A DNA stretch of 64,000 nucleotides from NCBI RefSeq assembly GCF_023273895.1, contig NZ_CP096883.1:3162001-3226000 (forward strand). Reading direction: 5' to 3'. The DNA comes from Sphingobacterium sp. PCS056. GTDB taxonomy: Bacteria > Bacteroidota > Bacteroidia > Sphingobacteriales > Sphingobacteriaceae. Positions 26,515 through 34,554 of this stretch are shown here, one piece after another (the first letter of the stretch is position 1; each line of letters opens with the position of its first letter). The position numbers and the translations under genes are program-made. Below the pieces are notes generated by a model. That model saw nothing but the letters and a program-made list of their open reading frames with translations. It made no database searches and was not told where the DNA came from.

Positions 26515-27507
26515 ATGGCTTATTTATTTAAAGAAAAACATAGATTAGGATTAGGTGGAGTAGCTATTGGAACAGGATTTGAGGTTTTGTCCGATACTCA
26601 GTCACAAATGATATTACAAAAAGCCTGGGATTTGGGTATTCGCTATTACGACACTTCTCCTTGGTACGGATTGACAAAAAGTGAGGCTAGATTTGGAGAG
26701 TTTTTAAAAGAAAAGGATAGATCTGAATATTTACTATCTTCTAAAATCGGTCGTTTGTTTGAACCGGTAATACCAGAAGCAGTTCCTCCGACAATGTGGA
26801 AATCTCCATTTTCATTTGATTTTGAACATGATTATACAGCTGATGGGACAAAACGATCGATCGATGATACTTTACAAAGAATGGGAGTAGACCATTTGGA
26901 TATTGTATTTGTTCATGACTTGTCCGAAGATCAAGTTGGTGATCGATATCCTTATTTTTTTAAGCAAGCTCAGCAAGGCGCATTTAAAGTGCTTTCAGAC
27001 TACCGCGATCAAGGTATCATAAAGAGCTGGGGTTTAGGAGTCAATAAGATTGAGCCAATTTTAGATTGTTTAGAGGTTGCCGACCCAGATGTATGTCTAT
27101 CAGCAACGCAGTATTCCATTCTTGAGCATGAGGATGCTGTCGATCGTCTTTTGCCTGTAGTAAAAGATCGGGGAGTCAAGCTCGTTTCTGGAGCAGGTTA
27201 TAATTCTGGATTTATTGCCGGAAGAAATCGCTATAATTACAAGTCTACTATACCCAAAGGGATGGTTGAAAAAAGGAACCGTATTGCACAGATTGGTATT
27301 AATTATGGGGTTGATATCATTGCAATTGCTATGCAATTTGTCCTCGCTAGCGATTCGTTTGTTTCAATTGTGCCAGGAGCAAGCACAGTGGACCAGGTCA
27401 TTAGTAATGTAAATGCTCTACATGTAAATATCCCTAATGAACTGTGGCAGGAACTAAAACATGAAGGACTCATTTACAAAAATGCTCAACTGCCGACAGA
27501 ATCTTAG
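26515..27507 (+). CDS. Aldo/keto reductase (D-threo-aldose 1-dehydrogenase-like)
   Basis: 330 residues, intact. The AKR catalytic set is present: Asp and Tyr in IRYYDTSPWYGLTKSE, Lys in YLLSSKIGR, and His in DIVFVHD. The C-terminal cofactor site is SIVPGASTVDQV. The pattern and the SKIGRLF segment fit the L-fucose/D-threo-aldose 1-dehydrogenase and pyridoxal dehydrogenase branch, which oxidises free sugars at C1. It is a different branch from the broken reductase at 18680-19663. Confidence 0.88.
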   Translation: MAYLFKEKHRLGLGGVAIGTGFEVLSDTQSQMILQKAWDLGIRYYDTSPWYGLTKSEARFGEFLKEKDRSEYLLSSKIGRLFEPVIPEAVPPTMWKSPFSFDFEHDYTADGTKRSIDDTLQRMGVDHLDIVFVHDLSEDQVGDRYPYFFKQAQQGAFKVLSDYRDQGIIKSWGLGVNKIEPILDCLEVADPDVCLSATQYSILEHEDAVDRLLPVVKDRGVKLVSGAGYNSGFIAGRNRYNYKSTIPKGMVEKRNRIAQIGINYGVDIIAIAMQFVLASDSFVSIVPGASTVDQVISNVNALHVNIPNELWQELKHEGLIYKNAQLPTES

Positions 27508-27672
27508 TATCCAGGAGTGTGTATTTCATTTGTCTATTAGATTGGCTCTCGTTATATCATAGTAAATTTTGACCACTTACTTAATGAGTATATAGTATAA
27601 TTAAACATGGGTACATGCTCACTACTTAAGATTATAACCTAATTATATTTTAACAATTTTTATTAAACAAAA

Positions 27673-28389
27673 ATGGAAAATAAACGGCATATATTGATGA
27701 TCTTAACTTCTCATGATAAAATGGAAGATACAGACAATAGGACAGGTGTTTGGTTAGGTGAAATGACAGATCCATATTATAAATTTATAGATGCAGGGTA
27801 TCAAGTTCTTTTTGCTAGTCCGTTAGGAGGAGAGCCTCCGATCGACCCTATGAGTAAGCTGACAGAACATGTTACGGCTTCTAATAGGAGATTTGCAGAT
27901 GACTTAAGTGCACAGTCACAATTTAAAGATACACTTTCACTGGATAATATTCTTTCCTCGGCATTCGATGCAGTTTTTATCCCGGGAGGACATGGACCTC
28001 TTTGGGATTTGTCAAGACATCCAGATGTAAGCAGATTGCTTCAAGATTTTATTAAGGAAGGTAAGCCAGTAGGTGCTGTTTGTCATGGCCCTGCTGCCTT
28101 ACTTGCTCTTGCCAAGGATCATCCAGACTATTTGGTTGGCAAAAAATTGACTTCATTTACAAACGTGGAGGAAAAGCTAGTGTTTAGAAATCAGCATATT
28201 CCATATCAATTAGAAACTAAATTGCAAGAATTGGGAGCAGACTTCAGTTCTGCATTAATACCCTTTGGAGTTCATGTCGTGCAAGACGGCAATTTGGTAA
28301 CGGGGCAAAATCCTTTATCTGCAGGACCAACCGCACTGAAAATTATAGAAATCCTTCAGGGACTAAATAAAGAAAACCTGGAATTATAA
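27673..28389 (+). CDS. DJ-1/PfpI family protein, Hsp31/glyoxalase III-like
   Basis: 238 residues. The nucleophile elbow is GAVCHGPAALL with Cys137-His138. An upstream Glu in WLGEMTDPYY (residue 30) and the FIPGGHGPLWD loop match the type 1 glutamine amidotransferase-like Hsp31 group. Members act as cofactor-free glyoxalases and stress chaperones; the amidotransferase activity of the wider family is not expected. It is probably cotranscribed with the YihY-family gene 16 bp downstream. Confidence 0.88.
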   Translation: MENKRHILMILTSHDKMEDTDNRTGVWLGEMTDPYYKFIDAGYQVLFASPLGGEPPIDPMSKLTEHVTASNRRFADDLSAQSQFKDTLSLDNILSSAFDAVFIPGGHGPLWDLSRHPDVSRLLQDFIKEGKPVGAVCHGPAALLALAKDHPDYLVGKKLTSFTNVEEKLVFRNQHIPYQLETKLQELGADFSSALIPFGVHVVQDGNLVTGQNPLSAGPTALKIIEILQGLNKENLEL

Positions 28390-28405
28390 ATATTAGATTA
28401 AACAT

Positions 28406-29362
28406 ATGGAAAAAAAAGAACAAGGATTTATTAAAAAATATATTGAAGTACTCAAGAATGCGGTGTTAGGATTTATCAATGAAGACTGCCTTAAGTACAG
28501 CGCATCCCTTTCATACTATACAATTTTTTCGATTGGCCCTATACTGGTTCTGATGATATCGTTAGCAGGGATATTTTTTGGTGAAGATGCTATTCAAGGT
28601 AAAGTATTTTCTGAGATGAGGGGCTTAGTCGGTCCAAGTGCAGCTAAGCAGATTCAAGAAGTGATCATGAATCTTAAGTTGTCCGGAAAATCAAACTTGG
28701 CATTAATAGTCAGTATCATTACATTGTTAGTTGGAGCAACTACAGTCTTTGGAGACATACAAAATTCGATTAATAGAATTTGGCACGTACGCGCAAAACC
28801 AAAACGTGGATGGTTAAAATTAATAACCGATCGTTTGTTATCTTCTTCTTTAGTCGTAGGTCTCGGATTTCTATTGATGGTTACTTTAGTTGTTAATGGC
28901 ATTATTTTAGCATTTACAGATCAGTTGCAACTCTATTTTCCAGATATAACAGTGTTTTTTATGGATGCGGTCAATTTTGCATTAAGTTTTGCAATTATTT
29001 TTATTCTTTTTGGTATCATATTTAGAACTCTTCCTGATGTTAAAATCGAATGGAAAACAGTTCGCGTTGGTGCTTTCTTTACCGCGATCTTATTTATTAT
29101 TGGTCGATATGGAATTGGTTTATATTTACAATCTTCAGGTACTGAATCTACCTATGGTGCCGCTGGAGCATTAGTTCTAGTGCTATTATGGGTATATTAT
29201 ACTGCTGCGATCCTCTATTTTGGTGCTGTTTATACCAGAGAATTTGCCGTAGCAAATGGTATTCCTATCAAACCAGCCGATTATGCGGTGTATGTTGAAG
29301 AAAAGGAGAGAGAACGTATTGTTACTGAAATTCCTCCTGAAGATGTATCCGCTGATAAATAA
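28406..29362 (+). CDS. YihY/BrkB family inner membrane protein
   Basis: 318 residues with six membrane segments. Characteristic motifs are present: LKYSASLSYYTIFSIGPILVL in the first, INRIWHVRAKPKRGW in the first cytosolic loop, and YGAAGALVLVLLWVYYTAAILYFGAVYT near the C-terminus. Function is not settled; once called ribonuclease BN in error, these proteins are associated with envelope processes. A charged C-terminal tail of about 35 residues follows. The adjacent hairpin at 29494-29538 ends the unit. Confidence 0.92.
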   Translation: MEKKEQGFIKKYIEVLKNAVLGFINEDCLKYSASLSYYTIFSIGPILVLMISLAGIFFGEDAIQGKVFSEMRGLVGPSAAKQIQEVIMNLKLSGKSNLALIVSIITLLVGATTVFGDIQNSINRIWHVRAKPKRGWLKLITDRLLSSSLVVGLGFLLMVTLVVNGIILAFTDQLQLYFPDITVFFMDAVNFALSFAIIFILFGIIFRTLPDVKIEWKTVRVGAFFTAILFIIGRYGIGLYLQSSGTESTYGAAGALVLVLLWVYYTAAILYFGAVYTREFAVANGIPIKPADYAVYVEEKERERIVTEIPPEDVSADK

Positions 29363-29493
29363 GTTTCTGCATCATCATGTTTAAGTAGTTATGAAACTAA
29401 CTCTTTGAATAAAATACGTTGAAATACATACATATACAATTTACTTGTTATCAACTCAGTATGTATGATAAGTGAAACAGATAATAAAATTTG

Positions 29494-29538
29494 AATGCTC
29501 GCAAAAGTAAAACGCTTTATGCGGGCATTTTATTTTTT
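29494..29538 (+). terminator. Intrinsic terminator
   Basis: 10-bp stem with one G-T pair (29494-29503, 29520-29529), followed by TTATTTTTT. It lies 131 bp after the YihY-family stop. Confidence 0.7.
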
Positions 29539-29822
29539 AGTGCATGACCCTATTCGACTTATGTTTAGCATTTCGGTTTGATTTTTGTGTTAAATTTCTT
29601 AAAGAATATTATTTTTAATTATTAAAATCTTACTAATTTTTGATTTTTAGAGCGCATTTGTACTGTTCTGATCTCCTGTATAAGCTGTCTTTTTTACGAT
29701 AGTATTATGGAATTATTACAAATCAATTTCTATCCGCTTAATAGTGCGTGTTATGATATGTATATCAACCTATAGGTTCCTTATATTTTTAAAATATATG
29801 ATTTCAACTGATCATTAAAATA

Positions 29823-30018
29823 ATGAGAAGATTATCTTTGATTATTTTTCTTTGCACAGGATATTCCATTCTCTTATAATGATACTGGCGAAAATCATCT
29901 GAGGGAAGTTAGTGGGCGTTATGCTAACAATGAAGGAATTTATCTTTTTGGTGATGGTTGTCTTTTACTTTACACTTATGTTTTAGTAACACAGTCATGT
30001 TGTTGTCGCTGTTTGTGA
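29823..30018 (+). pseudogene. Remnant of a small secreted protein gene (apparent frameshift)
   Basis: ATG 29823 begins a signal-peptide-like MRRLSLIIF that soon stops at 29879. The adjacent frame, open from 29842, continues it naturally as LFFFAQDIPFSYNDTGE and then an orderly stretch (REVSGRYANNEGIYLFGDGC) to a stop at 30016-30018. Joined, the two pieces make a signal peptide ending FFFAQ and a mature protein of about 50 residues, so one indel near 29843 is likely. It may also be cut short at the 3' end. No family recognised. Confidence 0.45.
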
Positions 30019-30048
30019 TTAAAGAATAAATGCCAACAGGAGGGTTCT

Positions 30049-30384
30049 ATGCTCAAAAAAGAATATATAAATTTAATTTTACATGAAAATATGATGGAAT
30101 TCATTAAAAACAAAGTAACCATTTTTTTTGCACTCAGTATATTATCGATTTTAATTGGAATTTTCACTGCCATAGTGCTTTATACTGGAGCTTCTGCTGC
30201 AGACAAATTAGCGGCGATGTATATTATTTTTGGTGGAATTCCCATTTTTCTTCTTATTGTGATTGATAGAATCTTTGTGTGGAAATTTGGTGCAAAGCAA
30301 GTAAATAGGGTGCAGCTTTATATTGTTATTATTTTTTTGGTGCTTTTTGTACTCAACTGGATCAGATTGCGTTCGCAGGTTTAA
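30049..30384 (+). CDS. Small membrane protein, unrecognised
   Basis: 111 residues. The start at 30049 is supported by a clear AGGAGG eight bases upstream, unusually strong for this genome. Three hydrophobic segments are visible (about 24-46, 58-76, 89-105), with the charged ends LKKEYINLILHENMMEFIKNK (N-terminus) and RVQ between the last two. No motif recognised. It is followed at 34 bp by another unknown membrane-anchored protein, which is probably in the same transcript. The preceding 30 bp end the remnant at 29823-30018. Confidence 0.6.
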   Translation: MLKKEYINLILHENMMEFIKNKVTIFFALSILSILIGIFTAIVLYTGASAADKLAAMYIIFGGIPIFLLIVIDRIFVWKFGAKQVNRVQLYIVIIFLVLFVLNWIRLRSQV

Positions 30385-30418
30385 ATAAATTGAAGAATTA
30401 AAAATAAACAAATTTCCA

Positions 30419-31096
30419 ATGAAAAAGAATAAAACCAAAATGATTATTTTAATAACAACAGCAACTGTACTTGTGCTGCTCGTGGTGAGCAATTTTATTT
30501 ATGTTTCACCTCATGAAACATTGCTTTATAAAATTCAACAGTATGTCACGTATTCAAAATCAGATTGGAAAAATTATGAAGAAAATAAAATGATATTAGC
30601 CAATAATCCAACTGACGGTAATAGGGTTACTGAAGTAGAAAGGGCGGTATCTCCCGAAGATATCTACTCATTAGATACAAATCGAGTAGCTCCAGAGGTT
30701 AAAGATGAGGAATTAAATAAAATTAAAAATGCAAATTTCGAGAATTTAATTCCTTCTTCCCATGTACCTGATCATGAGGATGCCCAAGCTGCTTTGATTC
30801 GATTCACTAAAGGTCGATTAACCGATGTTATTATCAATCAAAAGATAAATATCAAAGTCGGAAAATGTTATGATAACCCCCATACAGAAGGTAACTACCA
30901 TTGTGTAAGCTGTATGATATTACTGTATAATCGAGATACCAAAGATTGGCAAGAAGCACCAAATGGGGATCATTTTCTTAAGTCTGCATATGATTTTTAT
31001 CAACCTTCAAAAGGAGATATTTGGGAAGCAAAAGATCTTTCCATGCGCATACCATTTGATTATGATTTGTATAATAAATTTCAAACTAAGAAGTAA
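30419..31096 (+). CDS. Membrane-anchored protein, unrecognised
   Basis: 225 residues. One N-terminal membrane segment (about 8-29) with a basic cytosolic start (MKKNKTKM) and no signal peptidase site, so the rest is probably periplasmic or outer-face anchored. The soluble part has two Cys pairs close in sequence (GKCYDNPHTEGNYHCVSC, about 153-170), which might bind metal or form a disulfide. A mid-region has an acidic helix (VPDHEDAQAALIRF). The protein resembles nothing I can name. It is the second gene after the small membrane protein at 30049. Confidence 0.6.
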   Translation: MKKNKTKMIILITTATVLVLLVVSNFIYVSPHETLLYKIQQYVTYSKSDWKNYEENKMILANNPTDGNRVTEVERAVSPEDIYSLDTNRVAPEVKDEELNKIKNANFENLIPSSHVPDHEDAQAALIRFTKGRLTDVIINQKINIKVGKCYDNPHTEGNYHCVSCMILLYNRDTKDWQEAPNGDHFLKSAYDFYQPSKGDIWEAKDLSMRIPFDYDLYNKFQTKK

Positions 31097-31173
31097 GGTT
31101 GTTGCTTGTGAGAATCGTGCTATAATTCTTATGTATAATTTGTAATTAATCAATTGAAATTAATTCTTAAATT

Positions 31174-31208
31174 GGGAATTGATAGATAATCGTTATCTAT
31201 CAATTCCC
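31174..31208. repeat. Perfect 16-bp inverted repeat
   Basis: Arms 31174-31189 and 31193-31208 with a 3-base loop, between the convergent genes at 30419-31096 and 31244-31405. No T-run follows on either side. It may be a 3' end hairpin shared by both. Confidence 0.6.
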
Positions 31209-31243
31209 GAAGCTATATGTAGAAGATGATTGCATTTATTTTA

Positions 31244-31405
31244 TCATGCATCATCGTGATTATCGACTTCATTTGGATTCGGCGGCAATGGATTAGTATC
31301 TTTTGATGGCCTAGTACCAGTATCGCTTTTCACTTTGGTTTGTGTCTGAGTAACTGAAGTCTTTCTCTTTCCTTTCACCTCTGGTTTTGCAGTTTGATTT
31401 TTCAT
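31244..31405 (-). CDS. Small basic, disordered protein of 53 residues
   Basis: A 53-codon frame from ATG 31405 to TGA 31244. It starts MKNQTAKPEVKGKRKTSVTQ (Lys/Arg/Thr rich), ends in a Pro/Asn/Asp-rich tail (NPLPPNPNEVDNHDDA) and lacks hydrophobic residues, so it should be soluble and unfolded. The composition resembles the small protein at 44509-44721, which also runs from a basic N-half to a Pro/acidic tail. It sits 31 bp upstream of the glycosyltransferase stop on the same strand, with a hairpin downstream. Function unknown. Confidence 0.6.
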   Translation of the reverse strand: MKNQTAKPEVKGKRKTSVTQTQTKVKSDTGTRPSKDTNPLPPNPNEVDNHDDA

Positions 31406-31435
31406 ATGTGATAGATGTTATGATGCGATATTTCT

Positions 31436-32638
31436 TTATGAAGATAATCTGTTATTTGTTTGAAATATAGGAGTTAGTACCTTGTCATTCACTGTATTTT
31501 TCAAACTTATAGTTGTTGTCTGTTCAATATTTACCTCTTTCAGTAATGCTAATTGACGTTTTCCCACATTTTCCCATGACATCTGCTGTCCATAATTAGC
31601 AGCATTATTTCGATAATATCGCATTTTAGTCGGATTGTCCAACAAGTCATTGACTATCATTGAGAGCGCATGGGCATCATTGAAAGGGAATAGTATCCCT
31701 CTATCTTCAGCTAGCAGATCCTTGGCATACCAATAAGGGGTAGAAATACATGCTGTACCTGCGCCAACTGCAAATGATAGGGTGCCACTACTGATTTGAT
31801 GTTCATTGGGATATGGGGTCACATATATATCGCAAGCACTCAAATATTCTTTTAATAATTTTTCAGATGCAAATTGGTTAATAAATTGTACTTTGTGACC
31901 TATATTGAGATTCATAACCATTTCCATTAGATCGTCTCGATACACATCACCCTCTGTCCGTAAAACATTAGGATGGGTAGAACCTAATATGATGTATACA
32001 AAATCATCATTCTCAATATTTGCAACAGCTTTTATCGCTGTTTCGAAACCTTTGCTTCTTCCCAAAAATCCAAAACTTAACATTACTTTTTTATTTTGAA
32101 AGCCAAGTTTCCTCTTTGCTATTTGTTGGTCACATTCAAATTGAGGGACACCATGCGGTATTAAAGCAATAGATTGTTTATTAATTTCATATATTTTTTC
32201 CAACATATCAATGGCACGTTGCGTCATGACTGTCACTTTACTGCTATATTGCGCTAATTCTCGAATAATTCGATATTCAAATTGATTTGGTTGCTCAAGT
32301 ACCGTGTGCAAGTTTGTTACTACCGGTACTTTAATATTTTTAAGTAAATCAATGATATATTTTCCTGTATCTCCTCCAAATATGCCATATTCATGCTGGA
32401 TAATACAAGCATCGAACTTTTCATTGATGATCTGTGCTGCTTCAAAGTAGCTGCTTAAATCTTCCTTATCGATAATAAATTCTACCTCTTCAGGAAATAC
32501 ATATTCTGATCCATCGGACACCGCAAATATACGATGATCCTGAGTTGAAGAGTGTAATAACGATTGGTAAAGATCATGTGTAAATGTAGCGATACCGCAC
32601 TGCCTAGGTGGGTAAGTTCCAATGATAGCTATTTTCAT
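31436..32638 (-). CDS. Glycosyltransferase family 4 (GT-B) protein
   Basis: 400 residues, cytosolic. The N-terminal domain opens IAIIGTYPPRQCGIATFTHDLY, the usual sugar-acceptor side of GT4 proteins. The C-terminal nucleotide-sugar domain has LSFGFLGRSKGFETAI and an SSGTLSFAVGAGTACISTPYW segment at the E-x7-E position, although the first acidic residue of that motif is not obvious. It probably transfers a hexose from a nucleotide sugar to a glycan or lipid. No polysaccharide genes adjoin it. It is divergent from the signalling block, across 443 bp. Confidence 0.88.
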   Translation of the reverse strand: MKIAIIGTYPPRQCGIATFTHDLYQSLLHSSTQDHRIFAVSDGSEYVFPEEVEFIIDKEDLSSYFEAAQIINEKFDACIIQHEYGIFGGDTGKYIIDLLKNIKVPVVTNLHTVLEQPNQFEYRIIRELAQYSSKVTVMTQRAIDMLEKIYEINKQSIALIPHGVPQFECDQQIAKRKLGFQNKKVMLSFGFLGRSKGFETAIKAVANIENDDFVYIILGSTHPNVLRTEGDVYRDDLMEMVMNLNIGHKVQFINQFASEKLLKEYLSACDIYVTPYPNEHQISSGTLSFAVGAGTACISTPYWYAKDLLAEDRGILFPFNDAHALSMIVNDLLDNPTKMRYYRNNAANYGQQMSWENVGKRQLALLKEVNIEQTTTISLKNTVNDKVLTPIFQTNNRLSS

Positions 32639-33081
32639 ATATATAAAATATTTTTAGTCTATTAGGTTTTGATATTACTGATGATATAATTTTACTTATT
32701 ACAAGTGCGCAAAATCAAACCTTTAACTTAAGAACAAATGTCACCTTGATTAGTTCCATCAACATGTTTGTAAATGATAAAAACAGGCATTAATTCTTTT
32801 CGAGCAAGTATAAATTTCCTCAGACAAGTTTTTATCCACTAAAAAAGTGCTTTTATAATTATTATTTACTGTAATACGATACAATTGTACGCTGAAAGAT
32901 ATTTTTAAGATGTATTCAGACTGATTTGTCCTGTTCGATTAAGTAAGATCTTTGTATCTATCATGCTTACTTTTTAATATACTTTTATTATTAAAAAATA
33001 AAATGCTATTTTTAAACTTTATCATTCGAATACCTATGTTGGAGCTGCTGTTGTTTGCATAGGTATATGAACTAAACTGCT
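32639..33081. other. Divergent promoter region, no gene seen
   Basis: 443 AT-rich bases between the glycosyltransferase (minus) and the signalling block (plus). It should hold promoters for both. Only a small A/T-loop hairpin (CACT A6 GTG type, near 32838) is seen. Confidence 0.4.
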
Positions 33082-34548
33082 ATGATTTTAATTGTTGACG
33101 ACCAAGAAGCGAATATTTATTCACTGAAAAAATTACTGGAATCCCAAAATTTTATGGTAGATACAGCACTTTCTGGAGAGAAAGCGCTTAAAAAAGTATT
33201 AAAAAATGATTATGCTTTGATAATACTTGACGTTCAGATGCCCGGGATTGATGGATTTGAAGTTGCAGAAACGCTGTCGGGTTTTAATAAAACAAAGGAT
33301 GTTCCAATTATTTTCTTATCTGCTGTCAATAAGGACAAAAAATTTATCACAAAAGGGTATGCCTCCGGCGGAATAGATTATGTAACTAAACCTATCGACC
33401 CAGACATTTTAATGCTAAAGGTGAAAACATTCTCGCGTTTGTATGAACAAACGTTAGCCTTAAATGAGATTCAACAAGTACTTAGATCTGAAATCGAAGA
33501 AAGAAAAAAAGTACAACAGGAATTAAAAGAGCAGGTTGATAATTTATATTCTACTTTAGAATCTCTTCCGCAGTTGGCCTTTACCGCTAATGGATCGGGT
33601 GATATCGAATTTGTAAATAGTAAATGGCTATCATATGCTGATGCCAACATGCTACCTGCTACCCATACTGATGATCTGGATATACGTACAGTCTGGGCCG
33701 ACGCTATACATGCTGAGGTACCCATGGAACTTGAAGTTCGTATCAAAGAGTTGAAGTCTGAAGTGTTTAGGTTTCATCTTTTACGTATCATTCCAATTAA
33801 AGAGAAAAATAATCAGCTTAAATGGGTCGGTACTTTCACGGATATCGACGATCAAAAGCAGATGGAAAAGAAGAAAGATGAATTTTTGAGCATCGCCAGC
33901 CATGAATTGAAAACTCCACTGACCAGTATTAAGGCTTACGCACAATTGTTGGAAAGGACGCTTAATACTACAGTCGACGATCCTGCAGGAAAGTATATTC
34001 ATCGGGTACAGAGTCAAGTAAGTAAATTAAATGCACTTATCACAGATCTGCTCGATATTTCTAAAATTGAGAATGGAAAATTAAAGATCACAAAGAAAAA
34101 TTTTGATTTTGAAAATCTATTGTCCAATGCTATTGATATCATTTATCAAACTCATGATAATAATACTATGGTAATTGAAAGACAAGGAGACCGTATAGCT
34201 GATGCATTTTTGGGCGACGAAATTCGCATTGAACAGGTATTGATCAATTATTTAACAAATGCAATCAAATATGCACCTAATACAGATCGTATAATCGTTC
34301 ATACAGAAAAGAATGATCATCAAGTCAAAGTTAGTGTAACCGATTTTGGAATCGGAATTCCAGAACATAAACAGAAAAACATATTTGGTAAATTTTATAG
34401 GGTGGAGGAGTCTTCAGTTCGATTCCAAGGACTAGGAATCGGTCTCTACATCTGTTCAGAAATTATCAAACAGCATAATGGTACAGTGGGTATCCAGAGT
34501 GAGTTGGGACAAGGATCCACTTTTTATTTTACATTACCTCTAAATTAG
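33082..34548 (+). CDS. REC-PAS-histidine kinase
   Basis: 488 residues, cytosolic. Domains in order: receiver (1-120; DD at 6-7, phosphoacceptor Asp50 in LIILDVQMPG, Lys103), a short coiled coil, a PAS-like domain (about 157-260), HisKA with His274 in SIASHELKTPL, and HATPase_c (about 370-488; DFGIGIPEH and GLGIGLYIC). The receiver at the N-terminus means the kinase is itself regulated by phosphotransfer. There is no membrane segment. It is the first gene of a six-gene plus-strand block; the hybrid kinase starts 6 bp after its stop. Confidence 0.93.
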   Translation: MILIVDDQEANIYSLKKLLESQNFMVDTALSGEKALKKVLKNDYALIILDVQMPGIDGFEVAETLSGFNKTKDVPIIFLSAVNKDKKFITKGYASGGIDYVTKPIDPDILMLKVKTFSRLYEQTLALNEIQQVLRSEIEERKKVQQELKEQVDNLYSTLESLPQLAFTANGSGDIEFVNSKWLSYADANMLPATHTDDLDIRTVWADAIHAEVPMELEVRIKELKSEVFRFHLLRIIPIKEKNNQLKWVGTFTDIDDQKQMEKKKDEFLSIASHELKTPLTSIKAYAQLLERTLNTTVDDPAGKYIHRVQSQVSKLNALITDLLDISKIENGKLKITKKNFDFENLLSNAIDIIYQTHDNNTMVIERQGDRIADAFLGDEIRIEQVLINYLTNAIKYAPNTDRIIVHTEKNDHQVKVSVTDFGIGIPEHKQKNIFGKFYRVEESSVRFQGLGIGLYICSEIIKQHNGTVGIQSELGQGSTFYFTLPLN

Positions 34549-34554
34549 TATTAA

